Source: Opitutia bacterium
GTDB taxonomy: Bacteria > Verrucomicrobiota > Verrucomicrobiia > Opitutales > UBA953
Length of the DNA stretch: 64,000 nt
NCBI GenBank assembly: GCA_947470855.1
Contig: CANIUQ010000005.1
Coordinates: 1-64,000, forward strand
Direction of reading: 5' to 3'
Shown here: positions 43,060-51,327 of the stretch, one piece after another
Layout: every line of letters begins with the position of its first letter
Position numbering within the stretch: the stretch's first letter is position 1
Program-made: the position numbers and the translations under genes
The notes under the pieces: model-generated
Databases searched by the model: none
What the model was told of the DNA's origin: nothing
Seen by the model: the letters and a program-made list of their open reading frames with translations, nothing else

Positions 43060-43884
43060 TTAGTCCTTCTTTGCCTTGGCTGTTTCGGTTTTAGATTTTT
43101 CCTTATCAGGCGAACTGCCAGAGGCCTGCTGTTTGCTTTGCAGGTATTTTTCTAGTTCTTCTTTGGTTAGAGCCACCCAGAAGTCCCCTGTTAAGGGTTC
43201 AAAAATGATATTATTAGTGAAAATTCCATAGGTCTTACCGATGAAATCGGCGTTTGTTTTGAGAGACTCAGTTACTTTCTCAATTTCCTCTTGGATTTTC
43301 TTTTTGGCCTCGGGGTCATTCGTTGATTGCTCAGCTGCACGCAATTGAATGAGGCTGTTTTGCTGTGCTTGCACAATTTGTATATTGCGCTCGAGCACGG
43401 GAATTTGTCCGCCAGTTACGGTTGAGAGTAAGACCATTTTGGTGTTACCACGGGAAAAAATATCCGACTCCTTGAAGTTTGGATTTTTACGTACCTGATC
43501 AATTTGCTCGTCGGTGACAGGGGTGAGCAAATGGATAGAGGTGTTTTGAATAAAATGGGGACGAATAGCGACGTGATCGGCTTTGAACTTATAAACTTTT
43601 TCGAAGACAGCGTCTTTTTGATTAAAATCCCGAAGTTCAGTTTCGCGTGCTTTAGTCAGAGCGTCTTTTTCCGAGGCTGTAATGGCTTCTTGAATGCGTT
43701 GAGCTAGATGTAAGATACGGTGTGCTTGTTCTACCATGATGCGAAGATCATTGGTAAACCGAGCCAAGGTGTCTTGAGCTGAGATCGAAAGGTATTTGTA
43801 AAACACCTTGCCATCGATTTGCATCAAGTTGGGGTCAACCTCTGCGGCCGAGGGAGAGGCAGGGGACTTGGTTTCAGTAGTCAT
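43060..43884 (-). CDS. Coiled-coil hypothetical protein, paralogue of 43890-44741
   Basis: 274 residues, no signal peptide. Charged helical segments (residues 60-90 and 165-200) flank a core with IQNTSIHLLTPVTDEQIDQV and a C-terminal IIFEPLTGDFWVALTKEELEKYL. The layout and several motifs match the upstream neighbour (VRVLTALSDEDYKKF; TTEAKLYTLLTDEEKKGL), so the two are paralogues; this copy has lost or never had the signal peptide. The Lys/Glu/Thr-rich tail may be disordered. No domain recognised. Five bases separate the two genes. Confidence 0.72.
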   Translation of the reverse strand: MTTETKSPASPSAAEVDPNLMQIDGKVFYKYLSISAQDTLARFTNDLRIMVEQAHRILHLAQRIQEAITASEKDALTKARETELRDFNQKDAVFEKVYKFKADHVAIRPHFIQNTSIHLLTPVTDEQIDQVRKNPNFKESDIFSRGNTKMVLLSTVTGGQIPVLERNIQIVQAQQNSLIQLRAAEQSTNDPEAKKKIQEEIEKVTESLKTNADFIGKTYGIFTNNIIFEPLTGDFWVALTKEELEKYLQSKQQASGSSPDKEKSKTETAKAKKD

Positions 43885-43889
43885 AGGGA

Positions 43890-44741
43890 TTATTTTTTCT
43901 CAGGGGTTGCTTCCGACTTAGAATCTTTGGACTGAACTTTTTCGTCTAAGCCCTTTTTTTCTTCATCCGTGAGTAAGGTATAAAGTTTTGCTTCAGTGGT
44001 TTGGATAGTGAATTCGTTAGGCATTTCGAAGCCGCGGTTTTTTTGGAATTCCTCTAGGCTCTTGTTCACTTCGATCTGGGTGTTCTTGATTGCTTCTTCG
44101 ATTTTCTTTTTGTCTTCGTCTTTTGTAAAGCGTGGCTGGGCATCGATGAGTTGTTGCTGGGCGCGTTTGGTTTCTAAAACTCGGCCAACTTGCATCTTAA
44201 ATGTTTCGACTTCGGCTGGGCCTTTAATGCTGTCTCGAATCTGGAATTTTTTATTCTCCCCAAGGGTGACCACGCTATCGGCTTTGAAATCTTTGGCGCT
44301 AGAGAACTTTTTGTAATCTTCGTCAGAGAGGGCGGTCAGGACCCGAACTGCGGTGGGCACAATGATGTATTGGCGTGTCAGGTCGAAATTGTATGTTTTT
44401 GCCATCTTGCTGTTGTTTTCGGTGAGCTTGGCAAGTTGGGCTTCAAGTTGCTTGGTGCGGGCCTCTTTTTCGGGTGTGGTAATCGCAATATCGGCTAATT
44501 GCTTGGTAAGTTCGGCCTGCTTGCGTTCGGCGGTAATGGCCTGGGTGTCTTTTTCAAAGGCAACAAACTCTTCGGCTGAAGTGATTAGTTTAACCAAGAC
44601 AAAACGTCGCCCGTCGGCATCGAGAACTTCGACCTGAATTGATTTAGGCGCCTCACTTGTGGCAGGGGTGGCTGGTTTAGGGTCAGCCGCCTGACTCACG
44701 ATGGATAGCAATGAACTGACCAACAAGAGAAGTTTCTTCAT
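43890..44741 (-). CDS. Secreted coiled-coil hypothetical protein, paralogue of 43060-43884
   Basis: 283 residues with a signal peptide (about 1-18: MKKLLLLVSSLLSIVSQA). A heptad-rich coiled coil (about 65-115) is followed by a core with VRVLTALSDEDYKKF and a second helical part with IEEAIKNTQIEVNKSLEEFQ. It resembles the downstream gene through most of its length. The two may pair across a membrane, one exported and one in the cytoplasm, but this is speculation. No domain recognised. Part of a minus-strand operon with the CvpA-like and kinase-like genes. Confidence 0.72.
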   Translation of the reverse strand: MKKLLLLVSSLLSIVSQAADPKPATPATSEAPKSIQVEVLDADGRRFVLVKLITSAEEFVAFEKDTQAITAERKQAELTKQLADIAITTPEKEARTKQLEAQLAKLTENNSKMAKTYNFDLTRQYIIVPTAVRVLTALSDEDYKKFSSAKDFKADSVVTLGENKKFQIRDSIKGPAEVETFKMQVGRVLETKRAQQQLIDAQPRFTKDEDKKKIEEAIKNTQIEVNKSLEEFQKNRGFEMPNEFTIQTTEAKLYTLLTDEEKKGLDEKVQSKDSKSEATPEKK

Positions 44742-44800
44742 GGTTAGATTTAATGGGGTTTTTTAACCTAGTGAATGACCTCCCTTGAGACCAGCCCAAA

Positions 44801-45628
44801 TCATTTAAATTGGCGTTTGGCGGGCTCAGAAGACTCTATAATCAGATCTTCAATCTCAAGCTGGGCCACTTTCCTCTGTAGACTTTCATCTGCCAGAACT
44901 GCTTGAACCTTGGGATGAGAAATAAAATCACTTAAGTTATTGTCATTCAATAGTTTAATAACATATTTATCCTCAATTGCCGCCATGAGAGAGGCGTGGC
45001 GACTGATTTCATTCATTTTAGGGTTTTTCGTTAACTTAGCTCGGGCTTCAGGCGATTGGGCGATAGAGCGGATGCCTTGAATGAGTCGCTGGGTTCGTTC
45101 GGGGAGAGGGGACCACTTCTTAATCCAAGCAGTATATGGGGTCTCGGCTAAATCATTGCGCAGGGAGACAATCCAGTTCGGATGGGGTTTTTTTGTTGGC
45201 TCCCAGAGTTCGATAACCGCAGCCAAGGTAACGGTTAGTAGAAAAAGAATCGAAAAATAAAGCATGCCCGTCCAGCAGCCCACAATGGATCCGAAGATAG
45301 GACTCTCGGCCTCTTCGCTCTTGGGAGATTCTTTCCCTAGCCACCAAATGACACCGTAAAGAAAAAGTCCAGAGACACAGCCTAGAAAAAGGCTGCCGAC
45401 AAAACCGCGAAGTAACCAAGGGAAAGAAGTTTCTTCGAGAATCCAAAAACCGAATTCGCGTCCATACATCCAACCTAGAAGTAAACCTGCCGTGAGTGAA
45501 AATGGACCAGCACATTGCCGAAGGGGTCCGCGTTGAAAGCCCCGCCAAGCCCCGCGAATCATTAACCAAAGAAAAAATAGCCCAGCGAGAATAAGAGTCC
45601 AGGGGGTAGAGGTAGGAAAATTATCCAT
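44801..45628 (-). CDS. CvpA-like membrane protein
   Basis: 275 residues. About four membrane helices in residues 12-140, with the loop IRGAWRGFQRGPLRQCAGPF between the first two, which resembles CvpA-family proteins. The C-terminal half is cytoplasmic or periplasmic, helical and charged (about 170-275). The CvpA family has poorly defined roles in envelope and biofilm functions. The gene begins 2 bases after the phosphotransferase gene, so they are translated as a pair. The CvpA assignment is moderate. Confidence 0.62.
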   Translation of the reverse strand: MDNFPTSTPWTLILAGLFFLWLMIRGAWRGFQRGPLRQCAGPFSLTAGLLLGWMYGREFGFWILEETSFPWLLRGFVGSLFLGCVSGLFLYGVIWWLGKESPKSEEAESPIFGSIVGCWTGMLYFSILFLLTVTLAAVIELWEPTKKPHPNWIVSLRNDLAETPYTAWIKKWSPLPERTQRLIQGIRSIAQSPEARAKLTKNPKMNEISRHASLMAAIEDKYVIKLLNDNNLSDFISHPKVQAVLADESLQRKVAQLEIEDLIIESSEPAKRQFK

Positions 45629-45630
45629 CT

Positions 45631-46728
45631 TTATGTCTCGTCAATGAGCCGGCAGATTTCGGTTTTTTTCTGTTCAATTTTTTCGGTTAATTTGAATTGT
45701 ACCCACGCACGATGTAAATTCTGACCGGGCTGTTGAACTTTAAAGTAAACATCTCCCTCAAGATGATCGATCAAGAAGCGTAAGCCTAATTCTAGAGTCA
45801 TGGTGTGTATTCCGATCCACAAGAAAGGCTTAATCGAGTTGAGATTTGTTTCGGTGGCCGAGGCCGAATAGCCCCTGTAAAAGGCTTGAAAAAGTTCGCA
45901 GTCGAAGTCGATAAGTTCGACGTCCGTGCTCTCTTCGCCCGCAGGGTTGCAGATAGAACGCGCCGCATCACCAAAATCATGAGGGGTGAGCCCTGGCTGA
46001 ACGGTATCGAGGTCAATCAGACAAACCCCTTTGCCTGTTAGAATATCAATCATGACATTCCCTAACTTTGGGTCGCCATGTGTAATGCTTGTTTTAAGTT
46101 CACCTCGCACGTTTACTTTTTCGAGGGTATCTAAGGAGTGCGCACGTCTTTGGATAAATTCAATCGCTTTGCGAGTGGCGAGAGACGCCTTGCTTGTTTC
46201 TTCGGCTGTGGTTGAATTTAAAACGTCTTGGAATTTTTTGAGATAAGCCGAAGTGTGGTGGAAGCCAGGAAGTGTTATCTGCATCTTGCTCGTCGAGAGA
46301 TTATCAACAAGAGTGTGAAATTCTCCCAGAACGGATCCAGCCTCATGCGCATGTTCGAGGCTTTGCACTACTTCAAAAGTGTGTGCGCCCTCAACAAAAG
46401 TCAGAGCTCGCCAGAGATTACCTCCTGGTTCGAGGATGTAATCTTCTCCCGCTTTTGTTTTAATGATTTCAGGAAAGCGCCAATGCGATTGCCCAACCTC
46501 GCTGAGTTGTTGGTAAAAATGTGTGTTGAGTTCACGCAGGTTGTGCATGATGCGTTCTGGCTGAGGAAAAACCTCTTTCCGAATTTCTTGAATAATAATG
46601 CGCTGCTCATCCATCCCGTCGCGAAAAACCCCTAAATAAGTATGATTGATGTTTCCGGCGCCAAAAGGTCGCATCGTGAGTAGCCTTCCTGGGACAGCAA
46701 ACTGGGATGCAATGAAGTCGGCACGCAT
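45631..46728 (-). CDS. APH-fold phosphotransferase (NahK-like sugar kinase)
   Basis: 365 residues. Kinase-like fold: [14 protein letters not shown] glycine-rich region near 20-34, catalytic loop [13 protein letters not shown] near 214, and metal-binding DLDTVQPG near 238. [14 protein letters not shown] in the hinge fits N-acetylhexosamine 1-kinase-type enzymes. Likely role: ATP-dependent phosphorylation of an amino sugar or similar small molecule, in the cytoplasm. First gene of the minus-strand operon ending at 43060. It diverges from tRNA-Thr at 46837. Substrate assignment is tentative. Confidence 0.78.
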   Translation of the reverse strand: MRADFIASQFAVPGRLLTMRPFGAGNINHTYLGVFRDGMDEQRIIIQEIRKEVFPQPERIMHNLRELNTHFYQQLSEVGQSHWRFPEIIKTKAGEDYILEPGGNLWRALTFVEGAHTFEVVQSLEHAHEAGSVLGEFHTLVDNLSTSKMQITLPGFHHTSAYLKKFQDVLNSTTAEETSKASLATRKAIEFIQRRAHSLDTLEKVNVRGELKTSITHGDPKLGNVMIDILTGKGVCLIDLDTVQPGLTPHDFGDAARSICNPAGEESTDVELIDFDCELFQAFYRGYSASATETNLNSIKPFLWIGIHTMTLELGLRFLIDHLEGDVYFKVQQPGQNLHRAWVQFKLTEKIEQKKTEICRLIDET

Positions 46729-46763
46729 AAGCTATCCCCTAAATTGGGGTCGATTTTTGAGGT

Positions 46764-46786
46764 GGCGAGGGGATTTCTGCCTCGCC
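46764..46786. repeat. Hairpin (inverted repeat) upstream of tRNA-Thr
   Basis: GGCGAGG (46764-46770) and CCTCGCC (46780-46786) are perfect reverse complements with a 9-base loop, in the gap between the minus-strand kinase gene and tRNA-Thr. It may be an operator or part of the tRNA promoter region; no terminator role is obvious because no plus-strand gene precedes it. Confidence 0.4.
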
Positions 46787-46836
46787 AAGGCTTGATTTTA
46801 ATTTTTCGGAGCTCATGGTTTTTAGTCCCTTGCGAC

Positions 46837-46912
46837 GCCACCTTAGCTCAGCTGGTAGAGCATCTCATTCGTAATGAGAATGTCGCCGGTTCAAATCCGG
46901 CAGGTGGCTCCA
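46837..46912 (+). tRNA. tRNA-Thr(CGT)
   Basis: Full cloverleaf: acceptor GCCACCT/AGGTGGC, D arm GCTC...GAGC, anticodon stem TCTCA/TGAGA with loop TTCGTAA (anticodon CGT), T arm GCCGG-TTCAAAT-CCGGC, discriminator T at 46909, and an encoded CCA at 46910-46912. It lies 59 bases before folE2 on the same strand. The promoter is not clear; a TTGATT about 45 bases upstream is only a weak -35 candidate. Confidence 0.97.
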
Positions 46913-46971
46913 TCGCAGAGGAAAGTTGCCCCTTTATTTGCCTATCTACCTTAAACTGTCTTCTTCAAGTG

Positions 46972-47934
46972 ATGAGCCGACGCATCAAGCCCCCCGCCCT
47001 AAGTCGCGACCTTTCCCGTCGTTACGATAAGAGCTTTAAGGCTGACGATGCCTATCGCGCCACTCTGCCAGATATGCAAAATAAGGATGCTTCGCAAATT
47101 CATGGTGCGAATGTGCCCATTCAGCATGTCGGGATTTCGGGTTTTCGTTTACCGATGTTGGTTAACTCGCGTGACGGCAAGCCTGTGCCCTTGGAGTGTA
47201 CAATCACGGGATCCGTTTCCCTCGCAGCCGATCGCAAGGGGATTAATATGTCCCGTATTATGCGCACCTTTTACGAATTTAAGGATCGGGTGTTATCGCA
47301 TGAGTTGCTCGAGGAAATTTTACTTCGCTATAAAAAAGATCTCGAATGCAGTCGGGCCCGTATTCTCGTTGAAATGCGCTACCCACTGTTACGTCCTTCG
47401 TTGCGTTCAGGTCTAGAGGGATGGCAGTATTATCGCGTTATTCTCGAGGGTACAATTGATGACCTTGATCGTCTTCGTCGCTATGTTCATTTCGATTTCG
47501 TTTATTCCTCGGCCTGTCCTTGTTCGGCGGAACTGACCGAGCACGCTCGCGAGGAGCGTGATGTCTACGGCATCCCTCATTCTCAACGTTCGAAGGCACG
47601 AGTAGTAGTCGAGGTTTCTCCTGGTAAATCTCTCTTTGTTGAAGATATGCAGGAGTTGTGTTTGGCGGCTCTGCAAACGGAAACTCAAGTGATGGTGAAG
47701 CGCGAAGATGAACAAGCTTTTGCTGAACTGAATGGGGCCTATTCCAAGTTCGTCGAAGATGCTGCCCGCCTTGTTTATGAACAGTTTGATCGCGATTTGC
47801 GCATCCGCGATTTCGTCATCGCCTGTTCACATTTGGAGTCCTTGCACTCACACGATGCCGTCTCGGTTATCAACAAGGGATTACCAGGTGGGCTTTCGGC
47901 TGATTTTGCCCAATTTAGAGACCTCATTTGCTAA
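46972..47934 (+). CDS. folE2: GTP cyclohydrolase FolE2 (type IB)
   Basis: 320 residues from ATG 46972. The frame is open further back to 46744, but that extension runs through tRNA-Thr and is not coding. The active-site block [19 protein letters not shown] with its zinc-type Cys, the [14 protein letters not shown] segment, and [13 protein letters not shown] mark FolE2. It makes dihydroneopterin triphosphate from GTP for folate and related pterins. Zinc-independent FolE2 often replaces FolE1 when zinc is scarce, which would fit the nearby Zn/Mn-type importer, but co-regulation is not shown. Confidence 0.93.
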   Translation: MSRRIKPPALSRDLSRRYDKSFKADDAYRATLPDMQNKDASQIHGANVPIQHVGISGFRLPMLVNSRDGKPVPLECTITGSVSLAADRKGINMSRIMRTFYEFKDRVLSHELLEEILLRYKKDLECSRARILVEMRYPLLRPSLRSGLEGWQYYRVILEGTIDDLDRLRRYVHFDFVYSSACPCSAELTEHAREERDVYGIPHSQRSKARVVVEVSPGKSLFVEDMQELCLAALQTETQVMVKREDEQAFAELNGAYSKFVEDAARLVYEQFDRDLRIRDFVIACSHLESLHSHDAVSVINKGLPGGLSADFAQFRDLIC

Positions 47935-47946
47935 CTCTCTGTCGGC

Positions 47947-47975
47947 TTGCCCACTCCCTGGGAGCCGTCTAGGTT
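47947..47975 (+). promoter_or_regulatory. Promoter of tRNA-Arg
   Basis: TTGCCC (47947-47952), exactly 17 bases, then TAGGTT (47970-47975). Predicted start near 47982, a few bases before the tRNA at 47985. It shares the TAGNNT -10 form with the 6S-like RNA promoter. Confidence 0.6.
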
Positions 47976-47984
47976 GTCCAGAAC

Positions 47985-48062
47985 GAGGGGGTAGCTCAGT
48001 TGGATTAGAGCAGCAGCCTTCTAAGCTGCGGGTCGAGGGTTCGAGTCCCTCCCTCCTCGCCA
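47985..48062 (+). tRNA. tRNA-Arg(TCT)
   Basis: Acceptor GAGGGGG/CCTCCTC with one G-U pair, D arm GCTC...GAGC, anticodon stem GCAGC/GCTGC with loop CTTCTAA (anticodon TCT), T arm GAGGG-TTCGAGT-CCCTC, discriminator G at 48059 and an encoded CCA at 48060-48062. It reads AGA and AGG codons. Its own promoter lies directly upstream. Confidence 0.97.
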
Positions 48063-48087
48063 TTTTAGATGAAAATTTTAAGACGAC

Positions 48088-48116
48088 TTGCTCGAATTCC
48101 GATAAACTCCTAGTGA
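48088..48116 (+). promoter_or_regulatory. Promoter of the GYF/Yip1 gene, predicted leaderless
   Basis: TTGCTC (48088-48093), 17 bases, then TAGTGA (48111-48116). Six bases later is the A of the ATG at 48123, so the transcript should start at the start codon. No Shine-Dalgarno sequence precedes it. Confidence 0.45.
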
Positions 48117-48122
48117 GTTGTT

Positions 48123-49004
48123 ATGCAAATACACATAGCACGAAATACCACTCCTTTGGGTGTCTATAGTCAGGAAGAGGTGGTTGATGCCTTAAACAAT
48201 GGTCAACTGATGCTGACAGATTTGGCTTGGCGAGAGGGTATGCCAACCTGGGTTCCGCTCGCTGACTGGCCAGAATTTAAGTCCGTCATCACTGCTTCGC
48301 CGTTTATCTCTTCCGCCTCAGGGTCGGATGGAGCAGGCACTACCGTTCCTTGGGAAAAAGCAAAATCTCTCGGAATGTTTTGGGCCACAATTAAAGGAGC
48401 CATTGTAGATCCCAAACAAACTTTTGCAGCTGGGAGATTTAAATTCTCCGATTACATTCTTTTTTCCTATCTCGGAGTGTTGTTCTATCTTCCTTTTGCC
48501 CTTTATGGTCAGTTGCAAAGCCCTCACCTTAATCAGCAGATTGCTGATTTGCTAAGGAGTTTTAATAATCCAGCCCTCGATTCGGCGATACAAGGTTTAC
48601 TGGAATCAGCAGAGCAACCAGTTTATTACGGCATCGTTGGCTTTTTGTGCTTTGCTGTGATTTATCCATTTGTTTTAGCCGCAGGTGGGCTCTTGCAATG
48701 GTTGGGGCTTAAAATTTTGCGGCAAAAAGTCTCCATCGAGCAATCGATGGTATCTTCCATTGTCGGAGTTGCAGTTGCCAATCTTTGCTTTGCTCCCTTT
48801 GTGCTAACGATGAGTGTCGCATGGCTTTATCTTGCACTCATTGTTTTACTTTGGATACCAATCTTGGTTCTGCACTGTCGTGCTTCGGCTGCGGTGATAA
48901 AGGTTAGTCCAGGAATTTTGTTTTCTTCTTGGATCATTCTCGGCCTAATTTTCTGTTTGTGCTGCTGCTGTTTTATTGGATCACTCGGCTTTCTTTTCCG
49001 TTAA
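48123..49004 (+). CDS. GYF_2-domain/Yip1-like membrane protein
   Basis: 293 residues. N-terminal GYF_2 (DUF4339) domain: residues 1-55 with TPLGVYSQEEVVDALNNGQL and AWREGMPTWVPLADWPEF. A Ser/Gly linker leads to about five membrane helices in a Yip1-like domain (residues about 95-290). The pattern, a peptide-binding GYF_2 domain on a membrane domain, is widespread in Verrucomicrobiota with no firm function. Next gene (DUF2752) begins 11 bases downstream, suggesting co-transcription. Confidence 0.8.
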   Translation: MQIHIARNTTPLGVYSQEEVVDALNNGQLMLTDLAWREGMPTWVPLADWPEFKSVITASPFISSASGSDGAGTTVPWEKAKSLGMFWATIKGAIVDPKQTFAAGRFKFSDYILFSYLGVLFYLPFALYGQLQSPHLNQQIADLLRSFNNPALDSAIQGLLESAEQPVYYGIVGFLCFAVIYPFVLAAGGLLQWLGLKILRQKVSIEQSMVSSIVGVAVANLCFAPFVLTMSVAWLYLALIVLLWIPILVLHCRASAAVIKVSPGILFSSWIILGLIFCLCCCCFIGSLGFLFR

Positions 49005-49015
49005 TTTCCCCACCG

Positions 49016-49438
49016 TTGATCAAGTTTGTTCGCAGACCTGCTTATCCTGGTGAATTTAACCACGAGTTCATTTGGCCTATCGTTTTTATTGGTGGAGGTA
49101 TTTTTGCTGTAGTTTTTTTCTCTTTGGGTGGAGAGACTCCCCGGTGTGTTTTTCATCATTTAACGGGTTTGCCCTGTTTGGGATGTGGTGGCACACGCTG
49201 TGCACGCAGTCTAGTGCAGGGACAGCTTTGGCAGGCGTTTAAATTTCACCCAGGATTTTTCATCTTTTGTTTAGGTGCCTTGGCGTGGACTGTTTACTCG
49301 CTTGTTTTTTGGTTCCGTCGAGATAACCGACGACTGCGTTTTTTTACAGAGAATCGCCATCGCTGGCTCTGGTGTGTTTTGGGTTTAATGGGTATCGCCT
49401 TACATTGGTCATGGCAGTGTTATTATCTCCTGCGTTGA
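49016..49438 (+). CDS. DUF2752 membrane protein
   Basis: About 140 residues from TTG 49016, 11 bases after the previous stop. The frame is open back to 48929, but that would overlap the GYF/Yip1 gene by 76 bases. The cysteine-rich signature CVFHHLTGLPCLGCGGTRCARS, followed by AFKFHPGFF, marks DUF2752. Three membrane helices are visible. DUF2752 and GYF_2 proteins are often found together; the function is unknown. The start choice is uncertain. Confidence 0.75.
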   Translation: MIKFVRRPAYPGEFNHEFIWPIVFIGGGIFAVVFFSLGGETPRCVFHHLTGLPCLGCGGTRCARSLVQGQLWQAFKFHPGFFIFCLGALAWTVYSLVFWFRRDNRRLRFFTENRHRWLWCVLGLMGIALHWSWQCYYLLR

Positions 49439-49439
49439 T

Positions 49440-50384
49440 ATGAGGTTTTTGCTCAAAGTTCTCGGCTGGTTATTGCTCGGGGTCGTTTTTTCACTGGCAG
49501 CGCTTTTGGCTATCTACTGGTTAGTTGAGCGTCCGCAGAAAATCGCCATCGAGCAGCAGACACTGAATGTCATCGATCATGTGAGGGAAGATGGCACCAC
49601 GCCAGATAAGGTCATCGCGGCTCTCGATCGGTTCGCGGATAAAACAGAGGCTATCAAAGGAGATATTGTTCCCGCTCCACTTCCCGCGGAGAATGCATTT
49701 GCTCCTTACGGAGAGCCTGCCGACCGATGGGGATTAAAGCATCTTGTTAATCGAGGTTATTCGGTCGGCTATGATGATCGTTTACCCTCTCCGCGTTGGT
49801 CTTCCTACCGCGTATTTCCTCATCAAGGCGGACGATTGCCACGTCCTCCGACTTTTTATGTGGATGAGCGCACACAAGCACGTGTGAGTACTGCTGAGTA
49901 TACTCGGTCTGGCTATGATCGCGGACATTTAGCTCCCAATTATGCGATTTCTGTTTGTTATGGAGCCGAGGCTCAGAAAGAAACTTTTCTACTCTCCAAT
50001 ATAGTTCCGCAGTTACACGCCTTGAACGCGGGACTTTGGAAAGACATCGAAGCTCGCATCATCCATCGCTATGTTGAACGCTATGGTGAAGTCTGGGTGC
50101 AGGTTGGGCCTATTTATTCCCAGAGTCCTCCCCGAAAAATGGGGCGTATTCCTGTGCCTGATGCTTTCTGGATGGTGATATCCGAATACGAACATCAGCA
50201 GAATGGAATTCGGGCCATTGCCTTTTTAGTTCCCCATGAAGAAAAGTGGCGAGATCGTGAACTCACGCGCTACGTCGTTAGTATTCGTAAAATTGAATCA
50301 CTAACCGGACTGGATTTTTTCCCTCAACTCCCCGTCGCGACGCAGAATCAATTAGAGCTAAATCCTGCGCCGCGTGCGTGGTGA
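49440..50384 (+). CDS. DNA/RNA non-specific endonuclease (NUC1 type), membrane-anchored
   Basis: 314 residues. N-terminal membrane helix (about 5-25) that could be a signal anchor, then the nuclease domain. The catalytic DRGH motif is in SGYDRGHLAPNYAI (near 158), and the Asn-containing helix SNIVPQLHALNAGLWKDIE follows. These beta-beta-alpha-metal nucleases cut DNA and RNA without sequence preference. An exported or envelope-bound form would serve nutrient scavenging or defence. Start ATG follows 1 base after the previous stop. Convergent with prmB, overlapping by 27 bases. Confidence 0.88.
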   Translation: MRFLLKVLGWLLLGVVFSLAALLAIYWLVERPQKIAIEQQTLNVIDHVREDGTTPDKVIAALDRFADKTEAIKGDIVPAPLPAENAFAPYGEPADRWGLKHLVNRGYSVGYDDRLPSPRWSSYRVFPHQGGRLPRPPTFYVDERTQARVSTAEYTRSGYDRGHLAPNYAISVCYGAEAQKETFLLSNIVPQLHALNAGLWKDIEARIIHRYVERYGEVWVQVGPIYSQSPPRKMGRIPVPDAFWMVISEYEHQQNGIRAIAFLVPHEEKWRDRELTRYVVSIRKIESLTGLDFFPQLPVATQNQLELNPAPRAW

Positions 50385-51311
50385 AACTGTTCGGGCTTTC
50401 TGCAGATCACTTGCTTGGATGAGTGCTACACAATCCATTCCGTCAGCAGTGCTGAGCCAAAGCATCGGAAGCTTAGGCCACGCTTTCTCCATTTTTTTTC
50501 TCAGTCCTCCAACCTCGATAACTAAAATCCCTTGGGGTTGTAGAAGAGAAGTGGCTTGAGTTAAGAGTTTGCGAATGACATCAAGTCCATCCTTGCCAGA
50601 GACAAGTGATTGTTTTGGTTCTTTTTTAAACTCTGCTGGAAGCCGTCGGTAAATCCCCTCTGGTTCATAAGGTGGGTTACTGATAATCAGATCATAACGA
50701 GGTCCACCCTTGAGGGCGGTCATGGTGTCGGTATGATGAAGCTTAATTCTTTTCTGAAGTCGGTGCTTAGTGACGTTGATTTGTGCGACTGCTAGGGCGT
50801 CGTGAGACAAATCAGTCGCATCGACTTTGGCTCGAGGAAATTTTTTGGCGAGCAATACGGCTAAGCAACCCGAGCCTGTGCAAACATCGGCGATTCGCTT
50901 GATGGAATCAGAGGGCGGCAGCCAATGTGGAATGACCTCGGGAATTAATTCTACGAAGTAGGAACGTGGAATAATTACGCGAGGGTCGACCGAAAAGGAC
51001 AGTCCGCCCAGCCAAGCTTCTCCCACGAGATAGGCCGTAGGCGTTCGGTCGAAAACGCGGCAATCAAGGAGCTCAACAAAGCGATTTTTCTCCTTCTCGC
51101 TGAGGGGTCGTTGAAAGCAGGTGGGAAGTTTTTCCCAAGGTAATCCCGTGGCTGCCCCTAGGAGTGTTAAGGTCTCTTCTTGTGCGTTACTAAAGCCCTG
51201 TCCATGAGCTACGTGACTGGTAGCCAAAAGACGATTGGCGAAGCGAAGATAATCTCCTCCCGTTATCAGTCGTGCTGAAGGTGAAGAGGGAAGGCGCAAA
51301 CGCGCACTCAT
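50358..51311 (-). CDS. prmB: Protein (glutamine-N5) methyltransferase, PrmB type
   Basis: 317 residues from ATG 51311; an upstream start at 51404 would overlap accC. Motifs: IADVCTGSGCLAVLLAK for S-adenosylmethionine, DLIISNPPYE for the substrate glutamine. The surroundings (AYLVGEAWLGGLSFSVDPRVIIPRS and LPAEFKKEPKQSLVSGKDGLD) match PrmB, which methylates ribosomal protein L3, better than PrmC, which methylates release factors. In that case the release-factor methyltransferase lies elsewhere. Located 16 bases after accC. Confidence 0.82.
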   Translation of the reverse strand: MSARLRLPSSPSARLITGGDYLRFANRLLATSHVAHGQGFSNAQEETLTLLGAATGLPWEKLPTCFQRPLSEKEKNRFVELLDCRVFDRTPTAYLVGEAWLGGLSFSVDPRVIIPRSYFVELIPEVIPHWLPPSDSIKRIADVCTGSGCLAVLLAKKFPRAKVDATDLSHDALAVAQINVTKHRLQKRIKLHHTDTMTALKGGPRYDLIISNPPYEPEGIYRRLPAEFKKEPKQSLVSGKDGLDVIRKLLTQATSLLQPQGILVIEVGGLRKKMEKAWPKLPMLWLSTADGMDCVALIQASDLQKARTVSPRTRRRI

Positions 51312-51327
51312 CGGGAGGGCAAAGTCC

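Noticed and set aside
46744-46971. In-frame extension of folE2 upstream to 46744
   Set aside because: It runs through tRNA-Thr (46837-46912) and lacks homologous content; FolE2 begins at 46972.
47732-48169. Frames across tRNA-Arg on both strands (47732-48169 plus, 47881-48063 minus)
   Set aside because: They overlap the tRNA and the folE2 coding region and have no protein-like composition.
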